64,000 nt of DNA from contig NZ_FNWW01000002.1 in assembly GCF_900108515.1 (NCBI RefSeq), positions 186,001 to 250,000 of the forward strand. The letters are read 5' to 3'. Positions 48,227-58,588 of the stretch are shown in pieces. The notes below the pieces were generated by a model. The model worked only from the letters and a program-made list of their open reading frames with translations. It did no database searches and was not told the origin of the DNA. Source of the stretch: Halobacillus karajensis. GTDB lineage: Bacteria > Bacillota > Bacilli > Bacillales > Halobacillaceae. Each line of letters starts with the position of its first letter. Position 1 is the stretch's first letter. The position numbers were made by a program, and so were the translations under genes.

Positions 48227-49335
48227 AGTGTACAGCTCAGGAAATTATAAAACAATTTGAAAAATGGTCACCCAAACATTTGGCTTATGAGTGGGATAAT
48301 GTAGGTCTCCAGGTGGGTTCTTTAAATAAACCGGTTCAAAAAGTCATGGTGACTCTTGATGTTCTTGATTCTGTGGTAGATGAAGCGATTGAAAAAGATG
48401 TGGATTTAATTATAGCGCACCATCCTTTATTATTTATCAAGCTGAAGCAAATCAATTTAGATACGCCTAAAGGGAGAATCGTTCAAAAATTGATTAAACA
48501 TGATATTACGGTCTACGCAGCCCATACAAATTTAGATGTAGCTAATGGCGGTGTAAATGATGTGATGGCTGATTTATTAAATGTTACTCAATGCAAACCG
48601 CTTATTGAATCAGGTGAAGATGATCTTGTGAAATTGACCGTATTTGTCCCAGAAGATCATGCCGATCATTTACGTTCGTCCATCAGTGAAGCAGGTGCCG
48701 GATATATTGGAAATTATAGCCATTGTACCTATCAATTATCTGGCCAGGGAACATTTAAACCTGAAAGTGGGGCAGACCCTTATATTGGTGAACAAGGGAA
48801 AATAGAATTTGTTGATGAGAAAAGAGTAGAAACAATCGTGCCACAATCAAAACTGGCTGACGTGTTGAGAGCGATGGAAGAAGCTCACCCGTACGAAGAA
48901 GTTGCCTATGATCTATATCCATTATTGAATCAAGGGGAATCCATCGGCGTAGGGAGAGTTGGGAATCTCGCTGATTCCACTACGCTGAGGGATTTGGTAG
49001 GGAAAGTGAAAGAAAAGTTCGATGTTTCTCATGCCCGTGTATCTGGTGATTTAGATAAAAAAATTAAACGAATTGCTTTGCTTGGCGGCAGCGGAGAAAA
49101 GTATATTCATGCTGCAAAACGAAGTGGAGCGGAGGTCTTTATCACAGGGGATATGACTTTTCACATGACTCAGGATGCTATGGAAATGGGGCTCGCTGTT
49201 ATTGACCCAGGTCACCATGTAGAAAAAGTTGTTTGTCCAAAAGTTAAAGAATATCTGGACGACAAATGCAATCAGGATGGTCAACTGGAAGTTATCATCT
49301 CTGAGGTGGATACTGAGCCATTTAAAATTTTGTAG
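48223..49335 (+). CDS. yqfO: Nif3-like dinuclear metal protein YqfO
   Basis: A 370-residue Nif3/DUF34 protein, probably a hexameric GTP cyclohydrolase-like metal protein of uncertain reaction. The metal ligands appear in WDNVGLQVG, IIAHHPLLF near 70, AAHTNLDVANGG near 103 and the C-terminal TGDMTFH and DPGHHVEK. A PII/CutA-like domain is inserted between about 130 and 240. GTG 48223 follows GGAGGAGGT and overlaps trmK by four bases. Confidence 0.92.
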   Translation: MKCTAQEIIKQFEKWSPKHLAYEWDNVGLQVGSLNKPVQKVMVTLDVLDSVVDEAIEKDVDLIIAHHPLLFIKLKQINLDTPKGRIVQKLIKHDITVYAAHTNLDVANGGVNDVMADLLNVTQCKPLIESGEDDLVKLTVFVPEDHADHLRSSISEAGAGYIGNYSHCTYQLSGQGTFKPESGADPYIGEQGKIEFVDEKRVETIVPQSKLADVLRAMEEAHPYEEVAYDLYPLLNQGESIGVGRVGNLADSTTLRDLVGKVKEKFDVSHARVSGDLDKKIKRIALLGGSGEKYIHAAKRSGAEVFITGDMTFHMTQDAMEMGLAVIDPGHHVEKVVCPKVKEYLDDKCNQDGQLEVIISEVDTEPFKIL

Positions 49336-49444
49336 AGGATGGATTAGATTTCTTTCTCATTTTTAATCGGAACAAAACATGTAATTTGACACCCCTGTTT
49401 TTTCAAAACCTTTCTTTTAACGGATACAAACTCATACCCTAGAA

Positions 49445-49481
49445 AAAAAGAGATGAAAGCCAAGCTTTCATCCCTTTTTTT
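49445..49481. terminator. Bidirectional terminator between yqfO and ispH
   Basis: GATGAAAGC/GCTTTCATC stem with A and T tracts on either side, between converging genes. Confidence 0.9.
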
Positions 49482-49482
49482 C

Positions 49483-50439
49483 TTATCTTTTTATTTTTTT
49501 TCTAGCTCTCACAGGCGGAAGGATTTTTTTCTGTTCTACTTTGGATTCACGAATCCATGTATCTTTATTATCGTGATCGAATTGCTCGATAAATTTGATT
49601 ACTTCTTTGGTGATAGGAGTAGGAGTAGAAGCTCCAGCAGTAACAGCTACTTTCTCGACACCTTCCAACCATTCCAATTGAATTTCGGTTACATCAGCAA
49701 TGCGGTAAGCTGTAGTTCCTGCTTTTTCCATAGACACTTGAGCAAGTCGGTTGGAGTTGTTACTCATTGGATCACCAACGACTAACGTCAAGTCTGCTTC
49801 TCTAGCCTGCTCTGAAACAGCCTCCTGACGAACTTGTGTCGCCATGCAAATCTCCTGCTGTTTTTCAAGCTGAGGATATTTTAATTTTGCTTTTTCCATG
49901 ACATCATATACGTCCCATTGGCTCATAGTGGTTTGATTGGTAATCATTAATTTATCATGGTCAAGAGTAAGTGCTTCTACGTCCTCCTCTGTTTGGACAA
50001 GGTGGACTTTTCCAGGAGCTACCCCCATAGCACCTTCTGGCTCAGGGTGTCCTTTTTTACCCACATAAATCACCTCAAAACCTTCAGCTACTTTATCTCT
50101 AATTAAGTTGTGAGTATTGGTCACATCAGGACAGGTAGCATCTAAGACGGTCAGGCCCTTTGCTTTCGCGCGTTCCTTTATTTGAGGAGATACGCCGTGG
50201 GCCGTAAAAATGACTGTGCCATCATGAATACCTTCCAGCATGTCACTGCGATTTTTACCGTCAACGGTAATAATCCCTTCTTCTTTAAAAGCTTCGGTTA
50301 CATGAGTGTTGTGGACAATCATTCCTAATATATATATCGGGCGAGGCAGATTAGGGTCTTTAGCTGCGTTTCGAGCAATAACCATGGCATCTACTACACC
50401 GTAACAATAACCGCGAGGGGCGATTTTAATGACTTCCAT
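49483..50439 (-). CDS. ispH: 4-hydroxy-3-methylbut-2-enyl diphosphate reductase
   Basis: A 318-residue iron-sulfur enzyme making IPP and DMAPP in the last step of the MEP pathway. The three cluster cysteines are visible in [10 protein letters not shown] near 12, [11 protein letters not shown] near 103 and [13 protein letters not shown] near 198. A basic, lysine- and arginine-rich C-terminal tail is typical. Its partner ispG lies 5 kb downstream on the same strand. Confidence 0.97.
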   Translation of the reverse strand: MEVIKIAPRGYCYGVVDAMVIARNAAKDPNLPRPIYILGMIVHNTHVTEAFKEEGIITVDGKNRSDMLEGIHDGTVIFTAHGVSPQIKERAKAKGLTVLDATCPDVTNTHNLIRDKVAEGFEVIYVGKKGHPEPEGAMGVAPGKVHLVQTEEDVEALTLDHDKLMITNQTTMSQWDVYDVMEKAKLKYPQLEKQQEICMATQVRQEAVSEQAREADLTLVVGDPMSNNSNRLAQVSMEKAGTTAYRIADVTEIQLEWLEGVEKVAVTAGASTPTPITKEVIKFIEQFDHDNKDTWIRESKVEQKKILPPVRARKKIKR

Positions 50440-50615
50440 TGATTAATGTCCTCCTCTATAAATCCAATACAATAACTTTTAAGATACCATTATCATTATA
50501 AAGCGTAAAGGGAAAGATGACAAAGAAAGTCATTCCCTGGCAACGTTATCGTGCAATTTCCCTTCTGCTCTATTATAATAGGGTAGGAACATTTTACTTT
50601 AAAGGAGAACGGTTT

Positions 50616-51935
50616 ATGAGTAAGCATACATTTGATCAATATGCCATCACTTCTACAGTCAGTCGAGTTGTAGAAGGGTTAGGCTTTAAAGAACCTACAC
50701 CCATTCAGAAGCAGGTATTACCCGCAGCTCTGAGAGGAGAGAGCCTTATCGGCCAATCTCATACAGGTTCTGGAAAAACACACGCGTATTTACTGCCGCT
50801 TTTGAACCAACTGGATGGAGAGAAAGACCAGGTACAGGTTATCATCACAGCGCCGACAAGAGAATTAGCAATACAAATTCAGGAAGAAGTAAAGAAAGCG
50901 ATCCAATTGGCCGGCAAAGAAGAACAATGGCGCTCCAAACTCCTCATTGGTGGTACAGACAAGCAAAAAATGGTGGATAAGTTATCTTCTAGAGCTCCTC
51001 ATATTGTCGTGGGAACTCCCGGCCGGATTCTAGATATGGTTAAAGAGAAAGCCATTGATCTTTATCAAGCAAAGGCATTTGTTTTGGATGAAGCAGATTT
51101 AATGCTTGATCTAGGATTTATTGAAGACGTCGATCAAATTCTTGTTCGAATGGATGAGAATGTACAAATGCTCGTCTTTTCTGCTACGATCCCAGAACGT
51201 TTGCAGCCTTTCCTTAAAAAGTACTTGACTAACCCGACGCATATACAAATTGAGGATAACAAACCCTCTCCAGAGTCTATGGAGCATCGGCTTATTCCGC
51301 TACGTCACAAAGAACCGGCGGATGTAATTATAGAAATATCTAAAGCTATCCAGCCTTATTTGGCCATTATTTTTACAAATGGCAAAGATCATGCTGATGA
51401 GCTTGCAGACAAGCTGATGAGTCGTGGTCTTGAAACAGGGATTCTTCATGGAGGTCTTTCACCAAGAGAAAGAAAAAGAATGCTGAAAGACTTGCAAAAT
51501 TTGCGCTATCAATACATTGTGGCTACTGATCTTGCATCGAGGGGAATTGATATCCAAGGGGTTAGCCATGTCATCAATGCACAAATGCCGAAAGAAGAGG
51601 AATTTTATATCCATCGGGTCGGGAGAACAGCCCGTGCAGGTCTACAAGGTACGGCGATTAATTTGTATAAAGAATCTGACCTGCCACTCATCCAAAAGTT
51701 AGAGAAAAAAGGTCTTTCCTTCGAATTTTTTGAAGTGAAAAAAGGCGAATGGAAAGAAGTAAATGCTTACAATGAACGGCAGACAAGAGAAAGACATGCT
51801 TCGGACCTTGAGAAGAAAGCTAAACAGATGGTGCGCAAACCTAAAAAGGTGAAACCTGGTTATAAGAAGAAAATGAAACAACAGGCAGATAAAAACAAAA
51901 GGAAGTTAAAGCAGGAGCGGTTCAGAAAGAAATAA
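50616..51935 (+). CDS. cshB: DEAD-box RNA helicase CshB
   Basis: A 439-residue ATP-dependent RNA helicase that unwinds RNA in the cold. Q motif with FKEPTPIQKQVLP, Walker A SHTGSGKTH, DEAD box VLDEADLML, SAT motif SATIPE, and HRVGRTARAG. The C-terminus is a lysine-rich tail. ATG 50616 is fixed by AAAGGAGAACGG. TATAAT at 50574-50579 is a likely -10. Downstream nfo follows after 15 bases. Confidence 0.95.
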   Translation: MSKHTFDQYAITSTVSRVVEGLGFKEPTPIQKQVLPAALRGESLIGQSHTGSGKTHAYLLPLLNQLDGEKDQVQVIITAPTRELAIQIQEEVKKAIQLAGKEEQWRSKLLIGGTDKQKMVDKLSSRAPHIVVGTPGRILDMVKEKAIDLYQAKAFVLDEADLMLDLGFIEDVDQILVRMDENVQMLVFSATIPERLQPFLKKYLTNPTHIQIEDNKPSPESMEHRLIPLRHKEPADVIIEISKAIQPYLAIIFTNGKDHADELADKLMSRGLETGILHGGLSPRERKRMLKDLQNLRYQYIVATDLASRGIDIQGVSHVINAQMPKEEEFYIHRVGRTARAGLQGTAINLYKESDLPLIQKLEKKGLSFEFFEVKKGEWKEVNAYNERQTRERHASDLEKKAKQMVRKPKKVKPGYKKKMKQQADKNKRKLKQERFRKK

Positions 51936-51950
51936 GAAAGGATAGATAGT

Positions 51951-52844
51951 ATGGTAAAAATCGGATCACATGTATCGATGAAAGGGAAAAAAATGTTACT
52001 CGGAGCCAGTGAGGAGGCGACCTCTTATGGTGCCAGTACATTTATGATTTATACAGGAGCGCCGCAAAATACAAGGCGCCGACCGATTGAAGAACTTAAT
52101 ATTGAGGCAGGAATGGAACATATGAAAGCGAATGGGATTGATGATATTGTCGTACATGCTCCTTATATCATCAATATTGGAAACACAACCAAACCGGAAA
52201 CCTTTCAACTTGGCGTTGACTTTCTAAGGAATGAAATAGAACGGACGGAAGCTCTTGGAGCCAAACAAATTGTTCTTCATCCTGGCTCTCATGTCGGGCA
52301 AGGTATTGAAAAAGGGTTACCTAAAATCATCGAAGGTCTGAACGAAGTCTTACACAAAGATCAAAATGTACAAATTGCCCTTGAGACTATGGCCGGAAAA
52401 GGATCAGAAATCGGGCGAAGTTTTGATGAGCTTGCCCAGATTATTGATGGCGTTACACTAAATGAAAAATTATCTGTCTGCCTGGACACTTGCCACATTC
52501 ATGATGCAGGCTACAATGTGGTGGAGGATTTTGATGGTGTATTAGAAGAATTTGATAAAATCATTGGGGTCGATCGTTTGAAAGTCGTCCACGTCAATGA
52601 TAGTAAGAACATGAAAGGGGCAGCAAAAGACCGTCACGAAAATATCGGCTTTGGCCACATTGGTTTCGATGCCCTCCATAAAGTTATCCATCATCCAACA
52701 TTGAGTCACTTACCCAAAATTTTAGAAACTCCATATGTAGGGGAAGATAAAAAGAATAAAAAACCGCCGTACCGGTTTGAAATCGATATGGTTAAAAAAG
52801 GTACGTTTGATGAAGGACTTAAAGAAAAGATTATGGAGCAGTAA
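51951..52844 (+). CDS. nfo: Endonuclease IV (Nfo)
   Basis: A 297-residue AP endonuclease for base excision repair. [10 protein letters not shown] start, [16 protein letters not shown] near 104, [22 protein letters not shown] near 178, HVNDSK, the [10 protein letters not shown] motif and ILETPY supply the zinc ligands. Operon with cshB; a terminator hairpin overlaps the following gap. Confidence 0.98.
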   Translation: MVKIGSHVSMKGKKMLLGASEEATSYGASTFMIYTGAPQNTRRRPIEELNIEAGMEHMKANGIDDIVVHAPYIINIGNTTKPETFQLGVDFLRNEIERTEALGAKQIVLHPGSHVGQGIEKGLPKIIEGLNEVLHKDQNVQIALETMAGKGSEIGRSFDELAQIIDGVTLNEKLSVCLDTCHIHDAGYNVVEDFDGVLEEFDKIIGVDRLKVVHVNDSKNMKGAAKDRHENIGFGHIGFDALHKVIHHPTLSHLPKILETPYVGEDKKNKKPPYRFEIDMVKKGTFDEGLKEKIMEQ

Positions 52845-52849
52845 AGAGC

Positions 52850-52884
52850 GAAAGAGGGGGGCCAATATGGCTTCCCCTTTTTAT
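52850..52884. terminator. Terminator between nfo and yqfT
   Basis: AAAGAGGGGGGCC/GGCTTCCCCTTTTT stem; serves nfo, and overlaps the yqfT stop on the other strand. Confidence 0.7.
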
Positions 52885-53165
52885 TTCAGCCAGTGCTCTA
52901 CCCCGTATTCCTTAGCCATTTTCATAAGTAATTGATAAACAGAACGGGCAGTATCCTTAGATGTTATACTTGCCAGCTTTTTGAACATTCTTTTCCGTCC
53001 AACAGGGTCGAAAGGGTTATCCTCATTCTTCTTCAAGGCTTTAACAATGGCAGCTGCTTCTTCTTTAGTAATTGGAATTCGGTGTTTTTCACTATAAAAA
53101 AGTAGTTCTTTGACAGTTAATTGTTTCAATTTTTGGTTAATTAACTGTTGTGCCATATTCTTCAT
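52881..53165 (-). CDS. yqfT: DUF2624 family protein YqfT
   Basis: A 94-residue helical, lysine-rich protein (QLINQKLKQLTVKELLFYSE, ITKEEAAAIVKALKK, NPFDPVGRKRMFKKLA) matching the DUF2624/YqfT family at the expected location after nfo. Function unknown. GAGGGAGT lies eight bases before ATG 53165; an internal ATG at 53156 is possible. Confidence 0.85.
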   Translation of the reverse strand: MKNMAQQLINQKLKQLTVKELLFYSEKHRIPITKEEAAAIVKALKKNEDNPFDPVGRKRMFKKLASITSKDTARSVYQLLMKMAKEYGVEHWLK

Positions 53166-53588
53166 AGGCTTATACTCCCTCTCTTTGTATTTAGTACACC
53201 ATATGAATATGGAAATGGATTTGTGTTTTTTAAAAAGGTACCTAGGAGTCTCGATGGAATACCATAGTTCCTTCGATTAGAATAAGCCAATGGGGCAAAA
53301 TAGAATGGTCAAATTATCTATATAGTCGTGTTGATTCCTTTGATCGGCTCTGGAACTTATAATGGAGAGGACTGACGGGAAGGTGAAAATTGGGTGTTCT
53401 TCTTAAAAAGATGGGTTACTGGATGACCTTTGTTATTTCCTTGTTATTATTCTTTTAGCTCCTTAGTAGTAAAAAAGTGGCTGATTATAATACGTTAGTT
53501 GCTTTTTTTCCATCAACTCCCTGATGTAAATTAATCGGACTTCCATATAATATTCATGATTCTCCAAACAGAAAGTGAGGGTGTTTCT
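53166..53588. other. Gap between yqfT and the DUF4190 gene
   Basis: 423 bases. The one coding suggestion is a 22-codon hydrophobic frame at 53390-53458 (TTG after GGAAGGTG, ending ISLLLFF). A TATAAT occurs at 53358-53363 and another at 53544-53549 near the next gene. Nothing else recognisable. Confidence 0.4.
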
Positions 53589-54167
53589 ATGCATGATCCG
53601 AGAAAAACTGTTGAGAATCAACACACTGAAAAAGCTCCTAAGCATGGGGATGAATTAGAACAGGTTCACGTGGAGGGCGTGGATGAACGAACTTATAACG
53701 AGCCAAGCACTGAACAAGTTCTAAATGAAGCATTTGAAGAAATTCAAGACCAAGATCTGCGAAACGAAGAGGGGAACGATGAAGCTGTAACTGATGAAAA
53801 TACTCAATCAGTTGAAGTTGAGGGTCAAGACCCTGGTTCCCATCAACCTGTTTATGGAGACAGGTATGAAGAAGAATTTGCACAAGAAGCGGCTGTCGCA
53901 CCAATGAATGATACACCGATGGATAATGAAGAGCAGGAAACAACGATGGAAGATGATGATGTCAAAACAGGGATGGGCTGGTTAGGATTGTCCGCCGCTA
54001 TACTTTCGTTTTTCTTTGCTCCTTTGATCCTTGGGGCAGCGGGGATTATTCTAGGCATTGTCAGTAAACGACGTGGAGCCGATACATTAGGGAATATGGC
54101 GATTATCGTAAGTATCGTATCCATTGCGTTTTCTTTCTTCTTCACTCCGTTTTACAACTTGATATAG
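53589..54167 (+). CDS. DUF4190-type membrane protein
   Basis: A 192-residue protein of unknown function. The first 130 residues are hydrophilic and strongly acidic (rich in E, D, Q and N), probably disordered; the C-terminus has two transmembrane helices (LSAAILSFFFAPLILGAAGI and MAIIVSIVSIAFSFFFTPF) joined by a SKRRGAD loop, as in DUF4190 proteins. ATG 53589 follows GTGAGGGTG; the upstream frame from 53556 has no site. Monocistronic with a terminator. Confidence 0.8.
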   Translation: MHDPRKTVENQHTEKAPKHGDELEQVHVEGVDERTYNEPSTEQVLNEAFEEIQDQDLRNEEGNDEAVTDENTQSVEVEGQDPGSHQPVYGDRYEEEFAQEAAVAPMNDTPMDNEEQETTMEDDDVKTGMGWLGLSAAILSFFFAPLILGAAGIILGIVSKRRGADTLGNMAIIVSIVSIAFSFFFTPFYNLI

Positions 54168-54180
54168 ATCACGCTACAAA

Positions 54181-54212
54181 AAAAGGTGGGCCCTAGAGGG
54201 CTCACCTTTTAT
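54181..54212. terminator. Terminator between the DUF4190 gene and ispG
   Basis: AAAAGGTGGGCCC/GGGCTCACCTTTT hairpin between convergent genes. Confidence 0.85.
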
Positions 54213-54254
54213 CAATGTTTAGAAAACATAAAAATTAAGCTTGAGAACGTAAGA

Positions 54255-55370
54255 TTAAAGAGATTGTTTTTGTTTCTCTTTCTCTAATCGTTCTTTCTCG
54301 TAATGTTCTTCAGCCAATTTATCGACTTCTTTTTTCAATTCATCGACCATGATGTCTTCCGGTACTTTGCGAATGATTTCACCATGGCGGAAAAGAAGAC
54401 CTTCTCCACGTGCCCCTGCGATACCAATATCTGCTTCACGTGCTTCTCCGGGACCGTTAACAGCACAACCTAGGACAGCTACTTTAATAGGTGCTTTAAT
54501 GGTTTGGATATATTCTTCGACCTCATTCGCAATGGAAATCAAGTCAATTTCAATTCGACCGCATGTAGGGCATGAGATTAATGTTGCAGCATTGGAGGCG
54601 AGTCCAAAAGACTTAAGGAGTTCTTTTGCGACTTTAACCTCTTCGACAGGATCCGCACTTAAACTGATGCGCACGGTACTTCCAATGCCCTTACTTAGAA
54701 TAGCGCCTAGTCCTGCTGCGCTTTTTACAGTACCTGCAAAAAGCGTACCTGATTCCGTAATTCCCAAGTGAATCGGATAGTTAAAGGCAGCGGCTGCTTT
54801 TTCATAAGCTTCAATTGCTAATTTAACATCTGATGCTTTAAGGGATACGATGATATCATGAAAATCAAGATCTTCAAGTATCTTAATATGGTGAAGGGCA
54901 CTTTCAACCATCCCATCTGCTGTAGGATAGCCGTATTTCTCAAGAATGTGACGTTCAAGAGAACCAGCATTTACTCCGATACGAATCGGAATCCCTTTTT
55001 CTTTGGCTGCTTTTACAACCGCTTCGACTTTTTCGCGTTTACCAATGTTCCCAGGGTTAATGCGAATCTTGTCTGCGCCGCCTTCAATGGCTTTCAGCGC
55101 TTTTTTGTAATCAAAGTGTATATCGACAACGAGCGGAATGTTGATTCGTTTTTTTATTTCAGGAATAGCGTCGGCAGCACGGTCATCCGGACATGCAACA
55201 CGGACAATTTGGCAGCCTGCTTCTTCCAAACGTTTAATTTCAGCTACGGTCGCTTCTACATCGTGGGTTTTTGTTGTTGTCATCGATTGGATGACAACTT
55301 CATCGGCTCCACCTATCGTAACATCCCCAACTTTTACAGGGCGTGTATCTTTTCTGTGCGTAATTGCCAT
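54255..55370 (-). CDS. ispG: (E)-4-hydroxy-3-methylbut-2-enyl-diphosphate synthase
   Basis: A 371-residue iron-sulfur enzyme of the MEP isoprenoid pathway. [13 protein letters not shown] start, [30 protein letters not shown], then the cluster cysteines in [11 protein letters not shown] near 268 and [12 protein letters not shown] near 308. ATG 55370 is set by AAAGGAGCG; the frame open to 55481 lies upstream of that site. Confidence 0.97.
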   Translation of the reverse strand: MAITHRKDTRPVKVGDVTIGGADEVVIQSMTTTKTHDVEATVAEIKRLEEAGCQIVRVACPDDRAADAIPEIKKRINIPLVVDIHFDYKKALKAIEGGADKIRINPGNIGKREKVEAVVKAAKEKGIPIRIGVNAGSLERHILEKYGYPTADGMVESALHHIKILEDLDFHDIIVSLKASDVKLAIEAYEKAAAAFNYPIHLGITESGTLFAGTVKSAAGLGAILSKGIGSTVRISLSADPVEEVKVAKELLKSFGLASNAATLISCPTCGRIEIDLISIANEVEEYIQTIKAPIKVAVLGCAVNGPGEAREADIGIAGARGEGLLFRHGEIIRKVPEDIMVDELKKEVDKLAEEHYEKERLEKEKQKQSL

Positions 55371-55567
55371 TAAAAATCGCTCCTTTATATAATCACAAAA
55401 AGGTATGCAAGATGAATTTCCAACATTCATTATAAGGGCTATTTGCTTAAATGAGAAGTAAGGACCCTTAAATATAAACAATAATACGTTAAGTTTGTGT
55501 AAATGGGAGAAGGATTCGGTTTATTATATCATGACATGACAAATGAAGGGGAGAAGTGATATAAGTA

Positions 55568-55596
55568 TGAAACAAACGATCTCTTTCATTCGTACA
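55568..55596 (+). promoter_or_regulatory. Sigma-W-type promoter of the second NfeD gene
   Basis: TGAAAC (55568-55573), 17 bp, CGTACA (55591-55596); same consensus as the promoter before yqeZ. Confidence 0.75.
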
Positions 55597-55627
55597 TATA
55601 ATAATAAAGGAGAGGATGTGAACTGTC

Positions 55628-56257
55628 GTGTTTACTTATGATTGGATCGCGTTATTCATAACTTTTCTCGGGACCATGTTCCTGGTTGGTGAGCTGCTTG
55701 TTAATATGCGGGGGATATTCGCAATTCTTGGCTTTGGCTTTATAACTGTTTATTTTGCGGGGTACTTGGAAACCGAGATGTTCATCATTATGATGTTCGT
55801 TTATTTCCTTGGTATTATTTTAATGATTATTGATGGAAAGCTAGTGAACGATGGAACGTTGGCTACAATTGGAGCAGCCACAATGGTCATTGCTGTTGGT
55901 TTTAGTGCCCCAAACTGGGTAGCGGGTTTATATAGTGTCATCGGAGTCGTGCTCGGAGGTTCGGCCTCACTGCTTTTTTTGAGAGTGTTCAAGCAAAGAA
56001 AAATGTGGTCGAAAATGGCTTTGAATGATCAGCTATCATCAGAAATGGGATACAATTCGATGAATGAAGGATATCAGTTTCTCCTGGGCAAGCAGGGAGA
56101 AGCTGTTACCGATATGAGACCTGTCGGTAGTGTGCAAATTGATGATGAGGAATATAGTGCGGTATCCAATGGTCAATGGATTACCCATGGGGATAAAGTT
56201 GAAGTGACGAAAGTGGATGGAACCAAAATACTTGTGAAAAAACTCTCTGACCATTAA
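55628..56257 (+). CDS. NfeD-family membrane protein, short form
   Basis: A 209-residue protein with four or five transmembrane helices in the first 120 residues (ITFLGTMFLVGELLVNMRGI, FIIMMFVYFLGIILMII, LGGSASLLFLRVF), then a cytoplasmic OB-fold NfeD domain (GKQGEAVTDMRPVGSVQIDDEEY, GDKVEVTKVDGTKILVKKL). It has no protease domain. It resembles YuaF, whose gene in B. subtilis is followed by the flotillin gene floT under sigma-W; here no flotillin follows. GTG start; AGGAGAGG is 12 bases upstream. Confidence 0.85.
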   Translation: MFTYDWIALFITFLGTMFLVGELLVNMRGIFAILGFGFITVYFAGYLETEMFIIMMFVYFLGIILMIIDGKLVNDGTLATIGAATMVIAVGFSAPNWVAGLYSVIGVVLGGSASLLFLRVFKQRKMWSKMALNDQLSSEMGYNSMNEGYQFLLGKQGEAVTDMRPVGSVQIDDEEYSAVSNGQWITHGDKVEVTKVDGTKILVKKLSDH

Positions 56258-56356
56258 TGTTTCGGTACACTTTGCAGGGACCGATTAGGGTTAAGCTTAA
56301 GATAAGGGACGCTTTTGGCTGACCTTAGAGCAGACGTTCTCCATAGAAAAAGAAGT

Positions 56357-56385
56357 ACTCCATCGAATATGATGGAGTTTTTTTG
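56357..56385 (+). terminator. Terminator of the short nfeD gene
   Basis: ACTCCATC/GATGGAGT stem with seven T residues, 100 bp after the stop. Confidence 0.88.
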
Positions 56386-56817
56386 TGAAGAAAAGTATGG
56401 CAATCTTTTATGTTCCCTTTAAAAAGGTGTATTATCCATTGAAAGACTCACATAAAAAGACTTAGCTTTCAAAATATAGATGAAAAACATTCCTTCAAGA
56501 TTTTGAAGGGATGGATTAACGCTAATTGTGTATATTAATGGAGAGTCATTTTGAGATTTTATCAAAGACATAGACTTTCGTTATCATGTCCATAAAGGTT
56601 TGATTTTTTTTGAAATACAATCGGGTGGGATGGGGCATTTTTATTTGTGTTTATCTCATTAAACATATACTTCGTGGGATAAGGAATAAGCGAATGTAAA
56701 TTTAATGTTAAGATTCAGAAATTATCTTTACAAAAGGATTGTCGCTGGTTAATATGAATGAGGTTGTTTTTAAAAAGAGAATAATGTTGAATTTTGGATG
56801 GAGAAAGGGTGGAGAAA
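56386..56817. other. Gap before the Na/Pi cotransporter with Pho-like repeats
   Basis: No gene. On the minus strand TTAACA (56711-56706), five bases, TTTACA (56700-56695) match the spacing and consensus of PhoP half-sites TT(A/C/T)A(A/C/T)A. A clear -35/-10 pair is not visible. Confidence 0.4.
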
Positions 56818-58455
56818 ATGGAAATCGATGTGCAACAGATGATATTTGAATTCATCGGTGGACTCGGTATCTTTCTATTCGGTTTAAAGTATATGGCAGA
56901 TGGCCTGCAACGGACCGCGGGAGATCGTTTGAGAGAAATGTTAGACCGTTTTACGAGCAATCCGTTTATGGGGGTACTTGCAGGTACAATTGTAACGATT
57001 TTGTTACAAAGTAGTAGTACAACAACAGTCCTTACAGTAGGTCTTGTTAACGCAGGGTTTATGACCTTTAGACAGGCCATTGGTGTAATCATGGGTGCCA
57101 ATATCGGCACAACAATGACCGCATTTATTATTGGTATAGATATTAAGCAATATGGCCTGCCAATTTTGGCGGTAGGTGCCTTCTTATTATTCTTCTTCAA
57201 GAGTAAGAAAGTTGGAAACATCGGCCAAACTATATTTGGCCTTGGTTCTTTATTTTTCGGACTTGAAGTTATGAGTGGAGGGGTGAAACCTCTTCGGTCT
57301 CTACAAGCCTTTCAGGACTTAATGGTAAGTATGAGTGATAACCCAATCTTAGGTGTCATCGTTGGAACGTTATTTACAGTAATTGTCCAGAGTTCAAGTG
57401 CGACAATCGGTATTTTGCAAACATTACTTGGGGAAGGGCTTGTAGATTTAAAAGCGGCGATCCCTGTATTATTTGGGGATAATATTGGGACTACCATTAC
57501 AGCCGTTCTGGCATCGATTGGAGCAAGCGTCGGAGCAAAACGTGCCGCATTTGCCCATGTTATCTTTAACGTCTTAGGGGCGACGGTATTTTTAATATTC
57601 CTCCTTCCATTTGAACGTTATGTCAATTGGTTACAAACAAGTATGGACCTAGAACCAGAAATGACGATCGCATTTGCGCACGGATCATTTAATATAGCTA
57701 ATGCAGTAGTACAATTTCCGTTTATTGCAGTTCTTGCTTGGATCGTGGTAAAACTTGTGCCAGGGAATGATTCATTAATTGATCATAAACCGCAGCATCT
57801 TGATCCTATATTCATTGAACAGTCTCCATCCCTTGCTTTGGATCAGGCAAAAGAAGAAGTTGTACGTATGGGTGAATATGCTTACAAAGGTCTTGAAGAG
57901 ACAAGCCTTTACTTAAATAATAAGCAGCAAAAGCACTCTGAAATAGCTATGCAAATCGAAGATGCCTTAAATAACCTTGATCGGAAAATTACGGATTACC
58001 TTGTAGATTTATCGCAAGCATCCTTATCAGACGAAGAGAGTCAGAAACATTCAGCTTTAATGGATTCAGTTAGAGACCTTGAACGTATCGGGGACCATTT
58101 TGAGAATATCATTGAGCTCATCGATTACAAAAACTCAAATAAAGTAAACTTAACTTCACAAGCTATAGAAGACCTAAATACAATGTTTGACTTGACCCTA
58201 ATGACCGTAAAACAGGCTACAAAAGCTCTTGAAACAATGAGCAGAGAGGAAGCTCTTGCTGTTGTTCAAAAAGAGAATGAATTGGACCGTATGGAGCGCA
58301 GCTACCGTAAGAAGCATATTATCCGCCTGAATGAAGGTGTTTGTACAGGACAAGCAGGTATTGTATTTGTGGACATGATTAGTAATTTGGAACGTATCGG
58401 TGATCACGCAGTTAATATTGCTGAAGAAGTACTTGGTGAAAAAGAAAGTCTATAA
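56818..58455 (+). CDS. Na+/phosphate cotransporter family protein
   Basis: A 545-residue NptA/PNaS-type transporter. Two Na/Pi cotransport repeats carry the QSSS motif twice, LLQSSSTTTVLT near 62 and IVQSSSATIGIL near 198, with GANIGTT and GDNIGTT loops after each. The C-terminal 200 residues form a PhoU-like helical domain (DLERIGDHFENI, NLERIGDHAVNIAEE). GGGTGGAG precedes ATG 56818 closely; the in-frame ATG at 56794 lacks a site. Imports phosphate, probably for the low-affinity or salt-rich condition. Confidence 0.92.
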   Translation: MEIDVQQMIFEFIGGLGIFLFGLKYMADGLQRTAGDRLREMLDRFTSNPFMGVLAGTIVTILLQSSSTTTVLTVGLVNAGFMTFRQAIGVIMGANIGTTMTAFIIGIDIKQYGLPILAVGAFLLFFFKSKKVGNIGQTIFGLGSLFFGLEVMSGGVKPLRSLQAFQDLMVSMSDNPILGVIVGTLFTVIVQSSSATIGILQTLLGEGLVDLKAAIPVLFGDNIGTTITAVLASIGASVGAKRAAFAHVIFNVLGATVFLIFLLPFERYVNWLQTSMDLEPEMTIAFAHGSFNIANAVVQFPFIAVLAWIVVKLVPGNDSLIDHKPQHLDPIFIEQSPSLALDQAKEEVVRMGEYAYKGLEETSLYLNNKQQKHSEIAMQIEDALNNLDRKITDYLVDLSQASLSDEESQKHSALMDSVRDLERIGDHFENIIELIDYKNSNKVNLTSQAIEDLNTMFDLTLMTVKQATKALETMSREEALAVVQKENELDRMERSYRKKHIIRLNEGVCTGQAGIVFVDMISNLERIGDHAVNIAEEVLGEKESL

Positions 58456-58481
58456 GAAAAAGGGGCTCATTAAGCCCCACA

Positions 58482-58516
58482 GGCTGTCGAGAAAGTTCTC
58501 GACAGCCTTATTTTTT
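58482..58516 (+). terminator. Terminator after the cotransporter gene
   Basis: GGCTGTCGAGAA/TTCTCGACAGCC stem and a T tract, preceded by a smaller GGGGCT/AGCCCC hairpin (58462-58478). The longer hairpin may instead belong to the adjacent IS remnant. Confidence 0.8.
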
Positions 58517-58588
58517 GATTTTGGTCTCAATTTACGTTTGGCTGTTTGTTACCCTAAAGATAGAAAAATCCTTTGAGGCGGTGATGAT

